In this document: piece after piece, positions 17,617 through 27,181 of the stretch
Numbering within the stretch: the first letter of the stretch is position 1
Layout of the letters: each line of letters begins with the position of its first letter
Assembly (NCBI GenBank): GCA_903915535.1
Contig: CAIWTJ010000241.1
Span: 1-59,624, forward strand
DNA length: 59,624 bases
Direction: 5' to 3'
Source: Enhydrobacter aerosaccus
GTDB taxonomy: Bacteria > Pseudomonadota > Alphaproteobacteria > Reyranellales > Reyranellaceae
Notes under the pieces: generated by a model
What the model was told of the DNA's origin: nothing
The model's input: only the letters and a program-made list of their open reading frames with translations
Database searches by the model: none
Program-made: the position numbers and the translations under genes

Positions 17617-18816
17617 ATGCAAAGCGCCAACCGTTTCCAGCCGCCGGGCCTCGCCTCCAGCCTGAGCGGCGCCATCGCCCGGGACCTCGCAGAAACCCCC
17701 ATTTCCGAAGTGGCGATGACCGTGTTCGGCGAACCCGACATCGTCCCGCTGTGGTTCGGCGAGAGCGACCTCGTCACGCCCGATTTCGTGCGCGATGCCG
17801 CGGCCGAAGGGCTGAAGGCCGGGGAGACCTTCTACACCTGGCAGCGCGGCACTCCCGAACTGCGCGCCGCGTTGAGCGCCTACACCGAGCGCCTGTACGG
17901 CATCAAGTGCGCCCCCGACCGCGTTTCGTTAACGACCGGCGGCATGCAAGCGATCCTGCTTTGCTGCCAACTTTTGCTCGACCCGGGTGACAACGTCGTG
18001 ATCGTGTCGCCGATCTGGCCGAATATCACGTCGGCGGCACGGCTCGTGCGCGCGGAACCCAAGTATGTGGCGCTCGAACGAAAGCCCGACGGCGGCTGGA
18101 AACTCGACCTTCAGAAGATCTTCGACAGCGTCGACGAGCGCACGCGCGCGATCTTCGTCAATTCGCCGGGTAACCCGACGGGCTGGACGATGACGTCCGA
18201 CGAGCAGCGCGCCTTGCTCGAATTCGCCAAGAAGCGCGGCATCTGGATCATGGCGGACGAAGTCTATGCGCGGCTGATCTATACCCGCGCCGTTGCGCCG
18301 TCGTTCCTTGAAATCGCGGGACCGGACGATCCGGTGCTGGTACTCAACAGCTTCTCCAAGCCCTGGGCCATGACGGGCTGGAGACTGGGCTGGCTCACGC
18401 ATCCCGCGTCGCTCGGCGATCAGGTCGCCAAGCTGGTGCAGATCAACACCTCGGGAGTGCCGGCGTTCCTGCAGCGCGGCGCCATCGCGGCGCTGGAGAA
18501 GGGCGACGACTTCGTGAAGCAGATGGTCGACCGCTGCCGCGCGGGAGGCGAGCTCGTGTTCCAGCGCCTGTCTGGCCTGCCACGAGTCACGATCTCGCGG
18601 CCAGAGGCGGCATTCTATTCTTTTTTCTCCGTCGACGGCGTCACCGACACGATGGCCTTCTGCAAGAAGCTGGCGAAGGAATACAAGGTCGGCACGGCGC
18701 CAGGCGAAGCCTTCGCCGCGGGTGGGCAGGGCAACATCCGGCTGTGCTTCGCGTCGAGCGCCGAGCGGCTCAGCAAGGGGCTGGATCGCATCGAGAGCGC
18801 GATCAAGGCGCTATGA
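17617..18816 (+). CDS. pyridoxal-phosphate-dependent aminotransferase (class I/II)
   Basis: A 399-residue aminotransferase of the aspartate aminotransferase fold. The PLP lysine is in SFSKPWAMTGWRLGW, with NSPGNPTGW and ADEVYARLIY also visible. It moves an amino group between an amino acid and a keto acid; the substrate is not predictable. ATG 17617 has AGGTG six bases upstream; a GTG nine bases earlier is possible. The ABC exporter genes begin seven bases after its stop. Confidence 0.9.
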   Translation: MQSANRFQPPGLASSLSGAIARDLAETPISEVAMTVFGEPDIVPLWFGESDLVTPDFVRDAAAEGLKAGETFYTWQRGTPELRAALSAYTERLYGIKCAPDRVSLTTGGMQAILLCCQLLLDPGDNVVIVSPIWPNITSAARLVRAEPKYVALERKPDGGWKLDLQKIFDSVDERTRAIFVNSPGNPTGWTMTSDEQRALLEFAKKRGIWIMADEVYARLIYTRAVAPSFLEIAGPDDPVLVLNSFSKPWAMTGWRLGWLTHPASLGDQVAKLVQINTSGVPAFLQRGAIAALEKGDDFVKQMVDRCRAGGELVFQRLSGLPRVTISRPEAAFYSFFSVDGVTDTMAFCKKLAKEYKVGTAPGEAFAAGGQGNIRLCFASSAERLSKGLDRIESAIKAL

Positions 18817-18823
18817 TGCGGCC

Positions 18824-19597
18824 ATGGCACAGGACCTTTCCATCGATGTGCAACACCTGCGCAAGGTGTACGGCACGGTCGTCGCCGTTGATGACCTGAC
18901 CTTCAGTGTCCCGCGCGGGGCGGTGCTCGGCCTGCTGGGCGGCAACGGTGCCGGCAAGACCACGACAATCGCCATGTTGCTCGGCCTGCTCGAGCCCACG
19001 GGCGGCGACATCCATGTGCTCGGCATCGACATGAGCAAGAGGCGCTACGCAGCGCTGCCGCGCATGAATTTCTCGTCGCCGTATGTCGACCTGCCGCATC
19101 GGCTGACGGTGCGGGAAAACCTGCTGTTCTACGGCCGGCTCTACGGCGTGAAGCAGCTCGCGCGCCGGATCGACGAGATCGCGACCCACATGCAGGTTGC
19201 CGAGTTCCTCGACCGACAGGCGGGCAAGCTGTCGGCGGGACAGAAGACCCGCGTGGCACTCGCCAAGGCGCTGATCAACAAGCCGGACGTGCTGTTGCTC
19301 GACGAACCCACGGCGTCGCTCGATCCCGATACCGCTGACTGGGTGCGGACCTATCTGAAGGACTATCAGCGCGAGACAGGCGCCACGATCCTGCTCGCCT
19401 CGCACAACATGAGTGAAGTCGAGCGCCTTTGCGACGACGTCATCCTGCTCCAGACCGGCCGGGTGTTCGAGCGCGGCAGTCCGCGCGAGTTGATCGAGCG
19501 GTTCGGGCGCGAGGACATGGAGGAGGTTTTCCTCGACATGGCGCGTGGCCGTGGCCGTGGGCTCGATACCCTCAAGAAGCCGGAGGCCGCGCGATGA
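18824..19597 (+). CDS. ABC-2 type exporter ATP-binding protein
   Basis: A 257-residue ATPase with Walker A GGNGAGKTT, signature LSAGQKTRVALAKAL, Walker B LLLDEPTASLDPDT and switch His in LASHNMSEVE. The C-terminal tail ERGSPRELIERFGREDMEEVFLDMARG is typical of drug or polysaccharide/lipid ABC-2 exporters. It overlaps its permease gene by four bases. The exported molecule is unknown. Confidence 0.92.
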   Translation: MAQDLSIDVQHLRKVYGTVVAVDDLTFSVPRGAVLGLLGGNGAGKTTTIAMLLGLLEPTGGDIHVLGIDMSKRRYAALPRMNFSSPYVDLPHRLTVRENLLFYGRLYGVKQLARRIDEIATHMQVAEFLDRQAGKLSAGQKTRVALAKALINKPDVLLLDEPTASLDPDTADWVRTYLKDYQRETGATILLASHNMSEVERLCDDVILLQTGRVFERGSPRELIERFGREDMEEVFLDMARGRGRGLDTLKKPEAAR

Positions 19598-20391
19598 ACG
19601 CCTCGGCCGAGCGCATCTACGCCCTGGTCCTGCGCCATATCCACATCTGGCGCAGCTCGATCATGCGCATCATCGATTCGATCTACTGGCCAGCCGTGCA
19701 GATGATCACCTGGGGGTTCTTCTCCCAGTTCCTGTCGGGTCAGACGTCCTACGTCAGCCAGGCGTTCGGCATCCTGCTCTCCGGCCTGATGCTGTGGGAG
19801 GTTGTCGTGCGCGGCAATCTCTCGCTCTCGATCGCCTTCCTCGAGGAGATGTGGTCGCGCAATCTCGGTCATCTGTTCGTGACCCCGATCCGCTCATGGG
19901 AGTTCGCGACCGCCATCATCATCGTGGCGCTGCTGCGGACGCTGCTCGGCATGGTGCCGGTGTCGCTGATGGCATGGGCGTTCTTCGGCTACAACGTCTA
20001 CACCCTCGGCCTGCCGCTTCTCGCATTTTTCCTGATCCTGCAGATGTTCTCCTGGTCGGTCGGGCTGATGATGTCCGGCCTGATCATGCGCGTGGGCCAG
20101 AGTGCGGAGACCTTCGCATGGGCCGCCGTGTTCCTGCTGATGCCGCTCAGCGGCGTCTTCTATCCGGTCACGATCCTGCCCTACTGGCTGCAGGTGCTCT
20201 CGCGCGGCATTCCGACCTCGTATGTGTTCGACGGCATGCGCGCTATCCTGCGGGACCATACGGTACAGTGGGATGGGCTCGCGATCGCGGCCGGTCTGTC
20301 CGTGCTCTACCTCGTCCTTGGCTTCCAGGTTTTCCTGGCCTTCTACCGCTCGGCGCGACGGCACGGATCGCTGCTCACCCAAGGCGAGTGA
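19594..20391 (+). CDS. ABC-2 type exporter permease
   Basis: A 265-residue integral membrane protein with about six hydrophobic segments. The C-terminal region AVFLLMPLSGVFYPVTILPYWLQVLSRGIPTSYVFDGMR is the ABC-2 signature. It starts at ATG 19594, overlapping the ATPase gene by four bases, so the two should form one exporter. It ends 18 bases from a convergent TPR gene. Confidence 0.9.
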   Translation: MNASAERIYALVLRHIHIWRSSIMRIIDSIYWPAVQMITWGFFSQFLSGQTSYVSQAFGILLSGLMLWEVVVRGNLSLSIAFLEEMWSRNLGHLFVTPIRSWEFATAIIIVALLRTLLGMVPVSLMAWAFFGYNVYTLGLPLLAFFLILQMFSWSVGLMMSGLIMRVGQSAETFAWAAVFLLMPLSGVFYPVTILPYWLQVLSRGIPTSYVFDGMRAILRDHTVQWDGLAIAAGLSVLYLVLGFQVFLAFYRSARRHGSLLTQGE

Positions 20392-20409
20392 GCGAGGCGT
20401 CGACGGCGT

Positions 20410-21003
20410 CTAGTAGCCTTGTTTCTTCAGCAGGTCCGCCTTGTCCTGATCGGCTTTCGCCTGCACGACCATTCCTTTTTTCTGGTAGGCGATGCCGCGG
20501 TTGGAATACGCGGTGCTGTAGTTCGGATTGAGCTTGATGGCTTGGGTGTAGTCCTGGATTCCGCGATCGATTTGATCGAGATGGACATAGGCGAGGCCAC
20601 GGTTGTTGTATGCCGTGGAAGAATTGGGATCGAGTTTGAGTGCCTGGTTGTAATCCTGAATCGCGCGTTCGGGCTCACCTTTTGCGTCATAGAGGCTGCC
20701 GCGGAGATTGAAATTGTTGGAGTTGGTAGGACTCAGTCGCACCGCTTCGTCGTAGTCTTCCAGGGCCCGGTCGAGCTGGCCCTTGTGCTTGTAGGCAAGG
20801 CCTCGATTGCCGATGGCGTCGCCCTTGTTCTTCTGCGGCTCCTGATTCGACAACACGACCGCGTTGCAGCCCTGGATGGTCTGGTCGTCGGTGGAATCGC
20901 CGTAGCACCACTCCCGGAGCTGCTTGTAGTCCTGAGCCGATGCGGCGCTCCCGCCTGCCGTCATCACCAGTGCGCCGGCGATACCAATCAAAGATTTACG
21001 CAT
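20410..21003 (-). CDS. secreted tetratricopeptide-repeat protein
   Basis: A 197-residue protein with a signal peptide ending SAASAQD. It then has four TPR units, for example GNRGLAYKHKGQLDRALEDYD, YNNRGLAYVHLDQIDRGIQDY and YSNRGIAYQKKGMVVQAKAD. Two cysteines (EWCYGDS, QGCNAV) may pair. TPRs mediate protein binding, so a periplasmic scaffold role is likely. No partner is evident from neighbours. Confidence 0.85.
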   Translation of the reverse strand: MRKSLIGIAGALVMTAGGSAASAQDYKQLREWCYGDSTDDQTIQGCNAVVLSNQEPQKNKGDAIGNRGLAYKHKGQLDRALEDYDEAVRLSPTNSNNFNLRGSLYDAKGEPERAIQDYNQALKLDPNSSTAYNNRGLAYVHLDQIDRGIQDYTQAIKLNPNYSTAYSNRGIAYQKKGMVVQAKADQDKADLLKKQGY

Positions 21004-21063
21004 TTTCCTCCCCCCGAAGGTTGCGAGGAGAGCATCCTTTCAGATCACAAATCCAACCGCAAA

Positions 21064-22233
21064 CTAAGACCTGCGCTTGAGCGACGCCCATTCCCAGACG
21101 GCGACCGCGACGAGACTGGCCGAGGTGCCCGCAGACAGCACAAGCGGTGAAGCGACCGTTCCAGCGGACGCCACCAGGGCCAGCAGGCCGAGACCGATCA
21201 GATGCGAGAGCGGCAGGGTGGGGGCTGTCAGGCTCTTGAATAGCGCGGTGCCCAGCAGATAGAGCGCCGGTGCGCCCACGGTGACGAGCAATGTCTTGAG
21301 GTCCGTGTGGCCCAGCGGATGCGACAGCACCAGCTCATCCGCCACGGCCGAGACGATGATGCCGGCCACGATCAGTATGTGAAGGTAGGTGTAGCCGCTG
21401 CGCCCGAGTCGGCCAGGATCGTCGGAGCGTACGATCTGCCTGCTGGCGCGCTCGGCGCCGATGTTGAAATACACGGCCCACATGGCAACGGAACCGACGA
21501 AGGTCACGGTGAAGGCCGCAATCGTTGGCACGCTCCAGGGCAGCTCCGCGAAGGTGGCACCGGTCACCAGTACGGACTCCCCCAACGCAATTATGATGAA
21601 GAGCGCGCAGCGCTCGGCCAGATGACCGCCATCGATGTTCCAGTCGGCCGTGGTCGAGCGACCGAGGCCCGGCACCCACATGCCCGCAGCCGGCATCACA
21701 TATTCGATGACGATGGCTGTGGCCCACAGGCCGAGGCGCGCATGGCTGCCGGCGAATCCGCCGGCGATCCAGAAGATGCCCGACAACGCCAGCCACAAGG
21801 TGATGCGTAGGAAGTTGCGATAGTTCCGCTCGTCGTGCAGCTTCAGCGCCCACAGCATGAAGAGGCTGCGTCCGACCTGCATGAAGACGAAGGCGCCGGC
21901 GAAGGCGAGGCCTCGTTCGGCAAAGGCGGTAGGAATCGAGGCGGAAAGAACGAGACCCGCGGCCATCAGCACGAACAGCAGCAGGCGCACCGGCGCACGC
22001 TCGGGATCCAGCCAGTTGGTGATCCACGAGGTGTAGATCCACACCCACCACACGGCCATCATCAGCAGTCCGGTTTCGACGGCGCCGGCGAGCGACAGAT
22101 GATGCAGCAGGCCATGGGAAAGCTGGGTGACGGCAAAGACGAACACCAGGTCGAAGAAAAGCTCGACGTAGGTGACGCGGCCGCTGTCGTGGCCGCCGCG
22201 CCGGCGCAGATGACTGGTGCGGGCCGCGATCAT
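21064..22233 (-). CDS. low-temperature-requirement protein A (LtrA) family membrane protein
   Basis: A 389-residue protein with about ten to twelve membrane helices. The N-terminal motif VTYVELFFDLVFVFAVTQLSH is diagnostic for LtrA, as are WWVWIYTSWITNWLDPE and LAERCALFIIIALGESVLVTGATFA. The biochemical role of the family is not established. Its start overlaps the mepA stop by four bases, so it is co-transcribed with a cell-wall enzyme. Confidence 0.9.
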   Translation of the reverse strand: MIAARTSHLRRRGGHDSGRVTYVELFFDLVFVFAVTQLSHGLLHHLSLAGAVETGLLMMAVWWVWIYTSWITNWLDPERAPVRLLLFVLMAAGLVLSASIPTAFAERGLAFAGAFVFMQVGRSLFMLWALKLHDERNYRNFLRITLWLALSGIFWIAGGFAGSHARLGLWATAIVIEYVMPAAGMWVPGLGRSTTADWNIDGGHLAERCALFIIIALGESVLVTGATFAELPWSVPTIAAFTVTFVGSVAMWAVYFNIGAERASRQIVRSDDPGRLGRSGYTYLHILIVAGIIVSAVADELVLSHPLGHTDLKTLLVTVGAPALYLLGTALFKSLTAPTLPLSHLIGLGLLALVASAGTVASPLVLSAGTSASLVAVAVWEWASLKRRS

Positions 22234-23048
22234 GGCGCGTTCAACACCGCCTGGCAGGCCGCCGGCAGCTTGGGCGGCTTGTAGCGTTTGGCCATTTCCT
22301 CATCGGACGGAAAGACGGTCGGCGGCTGCTTCAGCCACCAGTCGAGCGCCGCGCCGCAGCCGTCGTCTTGCGGATAATCGGCCTGAGGCTGGCACTGCGG
22401 GCTGCCGGGCGGGCAATAGAGTCGGACGTGGAAATGATCGTCGTGGCCGTACCAGGGGACGACCTTGCGCAACCACGCGCGATCGCCGGTGACGGTCTGG
22501 CAGAGCCGGGCCTTGATCCAGCGATTGACGAACATGCGGTCGAGGTTCGGCATTTCGGCCGCGGTCTTGATAAGCGCGACGTGCAGCGGGCTGAAGATCT
22601 TGTCGTCGATCGTCTGGTCGTCGGCCACAACCGGACGCAGGCGCGGGTTCTCGCGATCGGCGGGCTTGCGCGGCGATCCGGGCTGGCGCTCGTACCAGAT
22701 GTCGGCGTCGAGGCCGTTCTGGTGGCTGGCGTGGCCGACCGGCGAGGGGCCCCCGCGGGGCTGGCCGATATCGCCGATATAGAGGGGCGCCTGGCCCAGC
22801 GCGCGGACCTTCTGGGACAGCGTCTCGATGAAGTGCAGGGTGACGGGCTGGCCCCAGTAGCGGTTGCGGCTGATGCGGATCGCCTCGTAGCCGGGCCCGT
22901 CGAGCGGCAGGGCCTGGGCGCCCTGCAGGCAGCCGGCGGAATAGAAGCCGATCGACTGGGTCGGGCCGGGCGAGGGGGTGCTTACCTTCGTCCAGTCTGC
23001 GCCGCCGCAGAGGAAGGCCGCGATCAGCGAAACAACGACACGCTTCAT
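22230..23048 (-). CDS. mepA: penicillin-insensitive murein endopeptidase
   Basis: A 272-residue secreted zinc peptidase. A signal peptide (MKRVVVSLIAAFLCGGA) is followed by GHASHQNGLDADIWY and GHDDHFHVRLYCP, which hold the zinc-binding His and Asp residues of the LAS family. It cleaves D-Ala-mDAP cross-links in peptidoglycan. ATG 23048 places the signal peptide at the N-terminus; a longer frame exists but would bury it. It is divergent from the enoyl-CoA hydratase gene. Confidence 0.92.
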   Translation of the reverse strand: MKRVVVSLIAAFLCGGADWTKVSTPSPGPTQSIGFYSAGCLQGAQALPLDGPGYEAIRISRNRYWGQPVTLHFIETLSQKVRALGQAPLYIGDIGQPRGGPSPVGHASHQNGLDADIWYERQPGSPRKPADRENPRLRPVVADDQTIDDKIFSPLHVALIKTAAEMPNLDRMFVNRWIKARLCQTVTGDRAWLRKVVPWYGHDDHFHVRLYCPPGSPQCQPQADYPQDDGCGAALDWWLKQPPTVFPSDEEMAKRYKPPKLPAACQAVLNAP

Positions 23049-23085
23049 CTTGTTGCGAGGATATCCGCTCGCTAAGACTTTGCCC

Positions 23086-23889
23086 ATGGCCGACTACGCC
23101 AACATTCTCCTGGCGCGCGAAGGCGCCGTCGCGCGGGTGACGCTCAACCGCCCCGACCGCCGCAATGCGTTGACGCACGCAATGATGCTGGAGCTCGAGG
23201 ATGCCTTCGGCCGCATCCGCGACGACAGGAGTTGCCGCGTTCTGGTGCTGCGCGGCGCCGGCGGCAACTTTTGCGCCGGGGGCGATCTCGATGCCATGGC
23301 CGACATGCCGCCCCCGCCCGCGAACGGGGGCGCCGATCCGCTGGTTCCGGCCTATCGTCAGTTCGGCGACGCCCTGCTGGTGCTGAACACCTTGCCGCAG
23401 GCGACGATTGCCGTAGTCGAGGGGGCCGCGGTCGGCGGCGGTTTCGGGATGGCCTGCTGCTCCGACGTGGTGGTCCTGCACGACAGCGCGAAGTTCGGCA
23501 TGCCGGAGCCCAAGGTCGGCTTTATTCCCTCGCAGATCCTGCCATTCGTGGCGCGCCGCATCGGCCAGGGACCATTGCGTGACATCGCCGTCACCAGCCG
23601 GCTGATCGATGCCGACGAGGCCGTTCGCCTCGGCATCGGGCGGCACCGCTGCAGCACGATCGCGGACATGGCCAAGACGCTGCGCGGGCTGATCGAGGAC
23701 ATATTGAAGGGCGAGCCGCAGGCCATCGCCACCGCCAAGCGGCTGGTATTGTCCGCGCCGACAACCGATGATCGGGCGGTGCTCGACGATGCTGCCGAGA
23801 GCCTGGTCGGCTTGTTGCGTCAGCCGCAGGCGGCCGAGGGCATCAAGGCGTTCAAGGCGAAGACAAGCCCACCCTGGGCAAAGGGTTAG
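23086..23889 (+). CDS. enoyl-CoA hydratase/isomerase family protein
   Basis: A 267-residue crotonase-fold enzyme. The oxyanion-hole motifs are NFCAGGDLDAMAD and AVVEGAAVGGGFGMACCSDVV, and PEPKVGFIPSQI is the next conserved turn. It acts on an acyl-CoA thioester. The neighbour three bases downstream is a TauD dioxygenase, so the two may belong to a small catabolic unit. The specific reaction is not determined. Confidence 0.88.
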   Translation: MADYANILLAREGAVARVTLNRPDRRNALTHAMMLELEDAFGRIRDDRSCRVLVLRGAGGNFCAGGDLDAMADMPPPPANGGADPLVPAYRQFGDALLVLNTLPQATIAVVEGAAVGGGFGMACCSDVVVLHDSAKFGMPEPKVGFIPSQILPFVARRIGQGPLRDIAVTSRLIDADEAVRLGIGRHRCSTIADMAKTLRGLIEDILKGEPQAIATAKRLVLSAPTTDDRAVLDDAAESLVGLLRQPQAAEGIKAFKAKTSPPWAKG

Positions 23890-23892
23890 GAA

Positions 23893-24738
23893 ATGCGCAA
23901 TTACCGTCACATCGAAGTAAGGCCGATCGCCGGTGCATTGGGCGCGGAGATCCACGGCGTCGACATGTCCCGCGAACTCGACGCCGAGGTCGTGGACGAG
24001 GTGCGGCACGCCTTCCTCGAACATCTGGTGATCTTCCTGCGCGACCAGAAGGTGACGCCGCAGCAGCAGGTCGCCTTCGCCAAGCGCTTCGGCCAGCCGG
24101 TCGAGTATCCGCAGCTCAAGGGCCTGCCCGAGGCGCCGATGATCACGCCGGTGGTGAAGCTGGAGCATGAGCGCAACAACTTCGGCGGCATCTGGCACTC
24201 CGACACGACCTACCTTCAGAGTCCGCCCATGGGCAGCATGCTGCTGGCGCTGGAGATACCGCCCTATGGCGGCGACACGATGTTCGCCAACCAGTATCTC
24301 GCCTACGAGTCGCTGTCGGACGGTTTGAAGAAGACCCTCGACGGTCTGACGGGCGTCAGCTCGTCGGCCAAGGCCGACGTGAGTAAGACGCGCGAGGATG
24401 CGTTGAAGCGGGCAGGGGGATCGGGGGCGACGCCCAATCACATCGAGGCCGAGCACCCGCTGGTGCGAACGCATCCCGAGACCGGGCGCAAGGCGCTGTA
24501 CACGTCGGTCGCGCACACCTCGCACATCAAGGGCTGGACCGAGAAGGAGAGCCTGCCTCTGTTGCAGTTCCTGTGGGACCACCAGGTCAAGCCGGAGTTC
24601 ACCTGCCGCTTCCGCTGGCAGGTGGGATCGCTCGCCTTCTGGGACAATCGTTGCGCCATGCACAATCCAATCAACGACTATCACGGCTTCCGCAGGATCA
24701 TGCATCGCGTCACCCTGGAAGGCGACAAGCCGAAGTAG
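23893..24738 (+). CDS. TauD/TfdA family Fe(II)/2-oxoglutarate dioxygenase (second)
   Basis: A 281-residue dioxygenase. Iron ligands His102 and Asp104 are in GIWHSDTTYL, the third ligand His257 in CAMHNPINDYHGF, and Arg268 should bind 2-oxoglutarate. The N-terminal pattern IEVRPIAGALGAEIHGVDMS is characteristic of TauD. It follows the hydratase gene by three bases and is convergent with the penicillin acylase gene (three-base gap). Substrate unknown. Confidence 0.92.
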   Translation: MRNYRHIEVRPIAGALGAEIHGVDMSRELDAEVVDEVRHAFLEHLVIFLRDQKVTPQQQVAFAKRFGQPVEYPQLKGLPEAPMITPVVKLEHERNNFGGIWHSDTTYLQSPPMGSMLLALEIPPYGGDTMFANQYLAYESLSDGLKKTLDGLTGVSSSAKADVSKTREDALKRAGGSGATPNHIEAEHPLVRTHPETGRKALYTSVAHTSHIKGWTEKESLPLLQFLWDHQVKPEFTCRFRWQVGSLAFWDNRCAMHNPINDYHGFRRIMHRVTLEGDKPK

Positions 24739-24741
24739 CGA

Positions 24742-27177
24742 TCAGCGCGCCGGCGGCGCGAGCGTGATCGTTCCCACCCCGCTCCGCGCGGCCTCCGCGC
24801 GCGTGCCGGGGATTTCGAGATAGGTGAGACGCTGCCAGCGATCGACGTAGCTGCGCGCATAGGGCGACAGCATGTTGCCCGACTGGCCGAGGGGAATGGC
24901 GAAGCGGCTGTTGTCGAGATCGCTGAAATCGTAGACGCCGCGATAGGTCGCGCCATGCACGGCTTCGAAGGGCCGTGTCCCGTAGTACGCGGGCTCGGCA
25001 CGGTTGAGCGTGTTGGCGCCGCCGTCGGACGGGAACCGCACCGACGCAAGGTCGCGCAACACGGGGATGGTGTCGAACAGAGGATGGCTGTGGGCGGCGA
25101 GATGCTCGCGGCCCCATTGCCAGCTCTCGACCTGCGGTCCCTGCCGGCGCGCGATGCCGTCGAGCGCGCGCTCGAGCGCAGCGGCGATGACATCGTCGCA
25201 GGTCTCGGTCGGCTTGGTACCGAGGTCGTCGCACCACTTGGGACGATCGCGCAGCACGCGCAGGATGAACGGAACATCCGGGCGCTCGACGTCGCGGAAG
25301 AGATCGGGACCCAGTTCGTCGGCCAGCAGGCCGCGCTGCAGTTCCACGAGCCAGGCGTTGTAGATCAGCGGTTCCGGCCGGCCCGCCAGCATGAAGCGGT
25401 TCCAACGGCCCATCAACTCGTAGACCCGCGCGGCGCGTGCGTTGCGCGGCTTGGCGTTGAGCAGGACCGGCAGCATCTCGGCGGCGTCGGGCGAGAGATT
25501 GTCGGCCTGGATCTGGATCATGCCGTAGACGGGATGACGTTCGACCTCGCGCAGCATCGCGTTGGCGCGGCGCTGGCGATAGGGCGCGGCCCAGTCGCGG
25601 CTGATGAAATAGCGGTAGTCGTCCGGCACCAGCCGCCCGTTGGCGTTGACGATGATGCCGCCCGCGGGATTGTAGAGCCGCGGGAGCTCGTCGAACGGCA
25701 CGGAGCCCGCCCAGTCGTATTCGCCGGTCCAGCCGGGCTGCGGCATCGAGCCGTCGCCCTTGCGCCGGATCGGCACGCGAGCCGGCGCCATCAGGCCGAT
25801 GTTCCCGGCTGTGTCGCCATAGACGAGGTTCTGCATCGGCGAAACGACCTTGCGGCCGACGGCCAGGAACTCGTCCCAGTTCTGTGCGAGGCCGAGCCGG
25901 ATCAGCGCCTCGATCGTCGTGTCGGCACTGTCGAGCGCAGTCGCCTGCAAGGCGAGTACATGACCGGCGGGCACGCGCGGTTCCTTGCGTGTCGCGAAGT
26001 CGTCGATCACCGCGCCGTGCCGCGTCTCGCGCAGGTGAAGCTTCACCGGGTCGCCCCATAGCACGTTGATCGTCTCGTCGTAGGTATTGAACGGCCGAGC
26101 ACCGTCGGGCGTCAGGTAGCGATTGGGATCGGTCGGATCGACGCGTTCGAGAAACAGATCCTGGCTGTCGAGGTTGGTGGTCGTGGCGCCCCAGCCGATG
26201 GAGGCGTTGTGGCCCAGCACGATCGCCGGCACGCCGGGCGTGGACGCGCCCGTGATGTCGAAGCCCGGGCCGACGAGATGGGCGAGGTACCAGATACCGG
26301 GGAAGGTCAGGCCCAGATGCGGATCGTTGGCGAGGAGGGGCTTGCCCGACACGGTGTGCGCGCCCGAGAGAACCCATTCGTTGGAGGCCTCGCGCTTGCG
26401 CGTGTAGTCGTTGTCCGTGTCGCGGTAGAGCTTCTGCAGGTCGAGGCCGTTCAGGGCCTCGTTGACCAGGGTCATCGTCGAGTCGCGGCTCTCGCCCGGC
26501 GCCTCGATGAAGAACTTGAGCCCGTCCTCACCCAGCTTGCGCAACAGATCGAGCCGCAGCAGCTCGGCGCGCCAGTTTCCATCGAGCGTCAGCGCCATCA
26601 GCTTGGTCCAGACGATCGAGTCGGCGGGCCGCCACGGCTCGGGGCGATAGCTTCCACCTGACAACAGCTTCACCAGCGTGAGCTCGAGGCCGAACTGCTG
26701 ACCGTGATCGCCCAGCCATGCGTTCACGCCGGCGGCATAGGCTTCCAGGATGCCGCGGGTGGCCGGAGACAGCGCGCCAAAGCTGTCGGACGCGTGACGG
26801 TAGACGCCGAGACCGCGCAGGGTTCGGTCGGTTGAGAGCACGCCGTCGCCGACGATCGTCGGCGGCAGGATCTCCGACAACCGGCCCTGGCCCGCGCGGC
26901 GCATCAGCTCCATCTGCCAGAAGCGGTCCTGGGCGTGCACGAAGCCCAGGCCGAAGGCCGCATCCTCTATCGAGCCCGCGATGATGTGCGGGATCGCGTT
27001 CTTGTCGCGCACGATCTCGACCGGCGCCTTCAGGCCCTTGGCCTCGAAATGTCCCGCATAGGGCGGCAGCGCCCCGCGCACCTGGAAGTAGGTGCCGACG
27101 AGAAAGATCGCGAGCCCCAGCGCCACGCCGGCGCACAGCTTCGCCAGCGCTATCCCAAGGCGGCCGAGCGCCTTCAC
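24742..27177 (-). CDS. penicillin acylase family protein (Ntn hydrolase, membrane-anchored)
   Basis: An 811-residue acylase. An N-terminal membrane anchor (KLCAGVALGLAIFLVGTYF) is followed by the alpha-chain motif PVEIVRDKNAIPHIIAGS and the autocleavage site REASNEWVLSG. Ser265 would become the N-terminal nucleophile of the beta chain. It should hydrolyse amides such as acyl-homoserine lactones or beta-lactam side chains in the periplasm. I chose GTG 27177, just after the CoA-transferase stop; a start up to 22 codons earlier would overlap that gene. Confidence 0.9.
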   Translation of the reverse strand: MKALGRLGIALAKLCAGVALGLAIFLVGTYFQVRGALPPYAGHFEAKGLKAPVEIVRDKNAIPHIIAGSIEDAAFGLGFVHAQDRFWQMELMRRAGQGRLSEILPPTIVGDGVLSTDRTLRGLGVYRHASDSFGALSPATRGILEAYAAGVNAWLGDHGQQFGLELTLVKLLSGGSYRPEPWRPADSIVWTKLMALTLDGNWRAELLRLDLLRKLGEDGLKFFIEAPGESRDSTMTLVNEALNGLDLQKLYRDTDNDYTRKREASNEWVLSGAHTVSGKPLLANDPHLGLTFPGIWYLAHLVGPGFDITGASTPGVPAIVLGHNASIGWGATTTNLDSQDLFLERVDPTDPNRYLTPDGARPFNTYDETINVLWGDPVKLHLRETRHGAVIDDFATRKEPRVPAGHVLALQATALDSADTTIEALIRLGLAQNWDEFLAVGRKVVSPMQNLVYGDTAGNIGLMAPARVPIRRKGDGSMPQPGWTGEYDWAGSVPFDELPRLYNPAGGIIVNANGRLVPDDYRYFISRDWAAPYRQRRANAMLREVERHPVYGMIQIQADNLSPDAAEMLPVLLNAKPRNARAARVYELMGRWNRFMLAGRPEPLIYNAWLVELQRGLLADELGPDLFRDVERPDVPFILRVLRDRPKWCDDLGTKPTETCDDVIAAALERALDGIARRQGPQVESWQWGREHLAAHSHPLFDTIPVLRDLASVRFPSDGGANTLNRAEPAYYGTRPFEAVHGATYRGVYDFSDLDNSRFAIPLGQSGNMLSPYARSYVDRWQRLTYLEIPGTRAEAARSGVGTITLAPPAR

Positions 27178-27181
27178 GCTT

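Noticed and set aside
22300-24705. A minus-strand open frame of 801 codons
   Set aside because: It is opposite to the enoyl-CoA hydratase and TauD genes and in the wrong frame of mepA. It has no family motif of its own.
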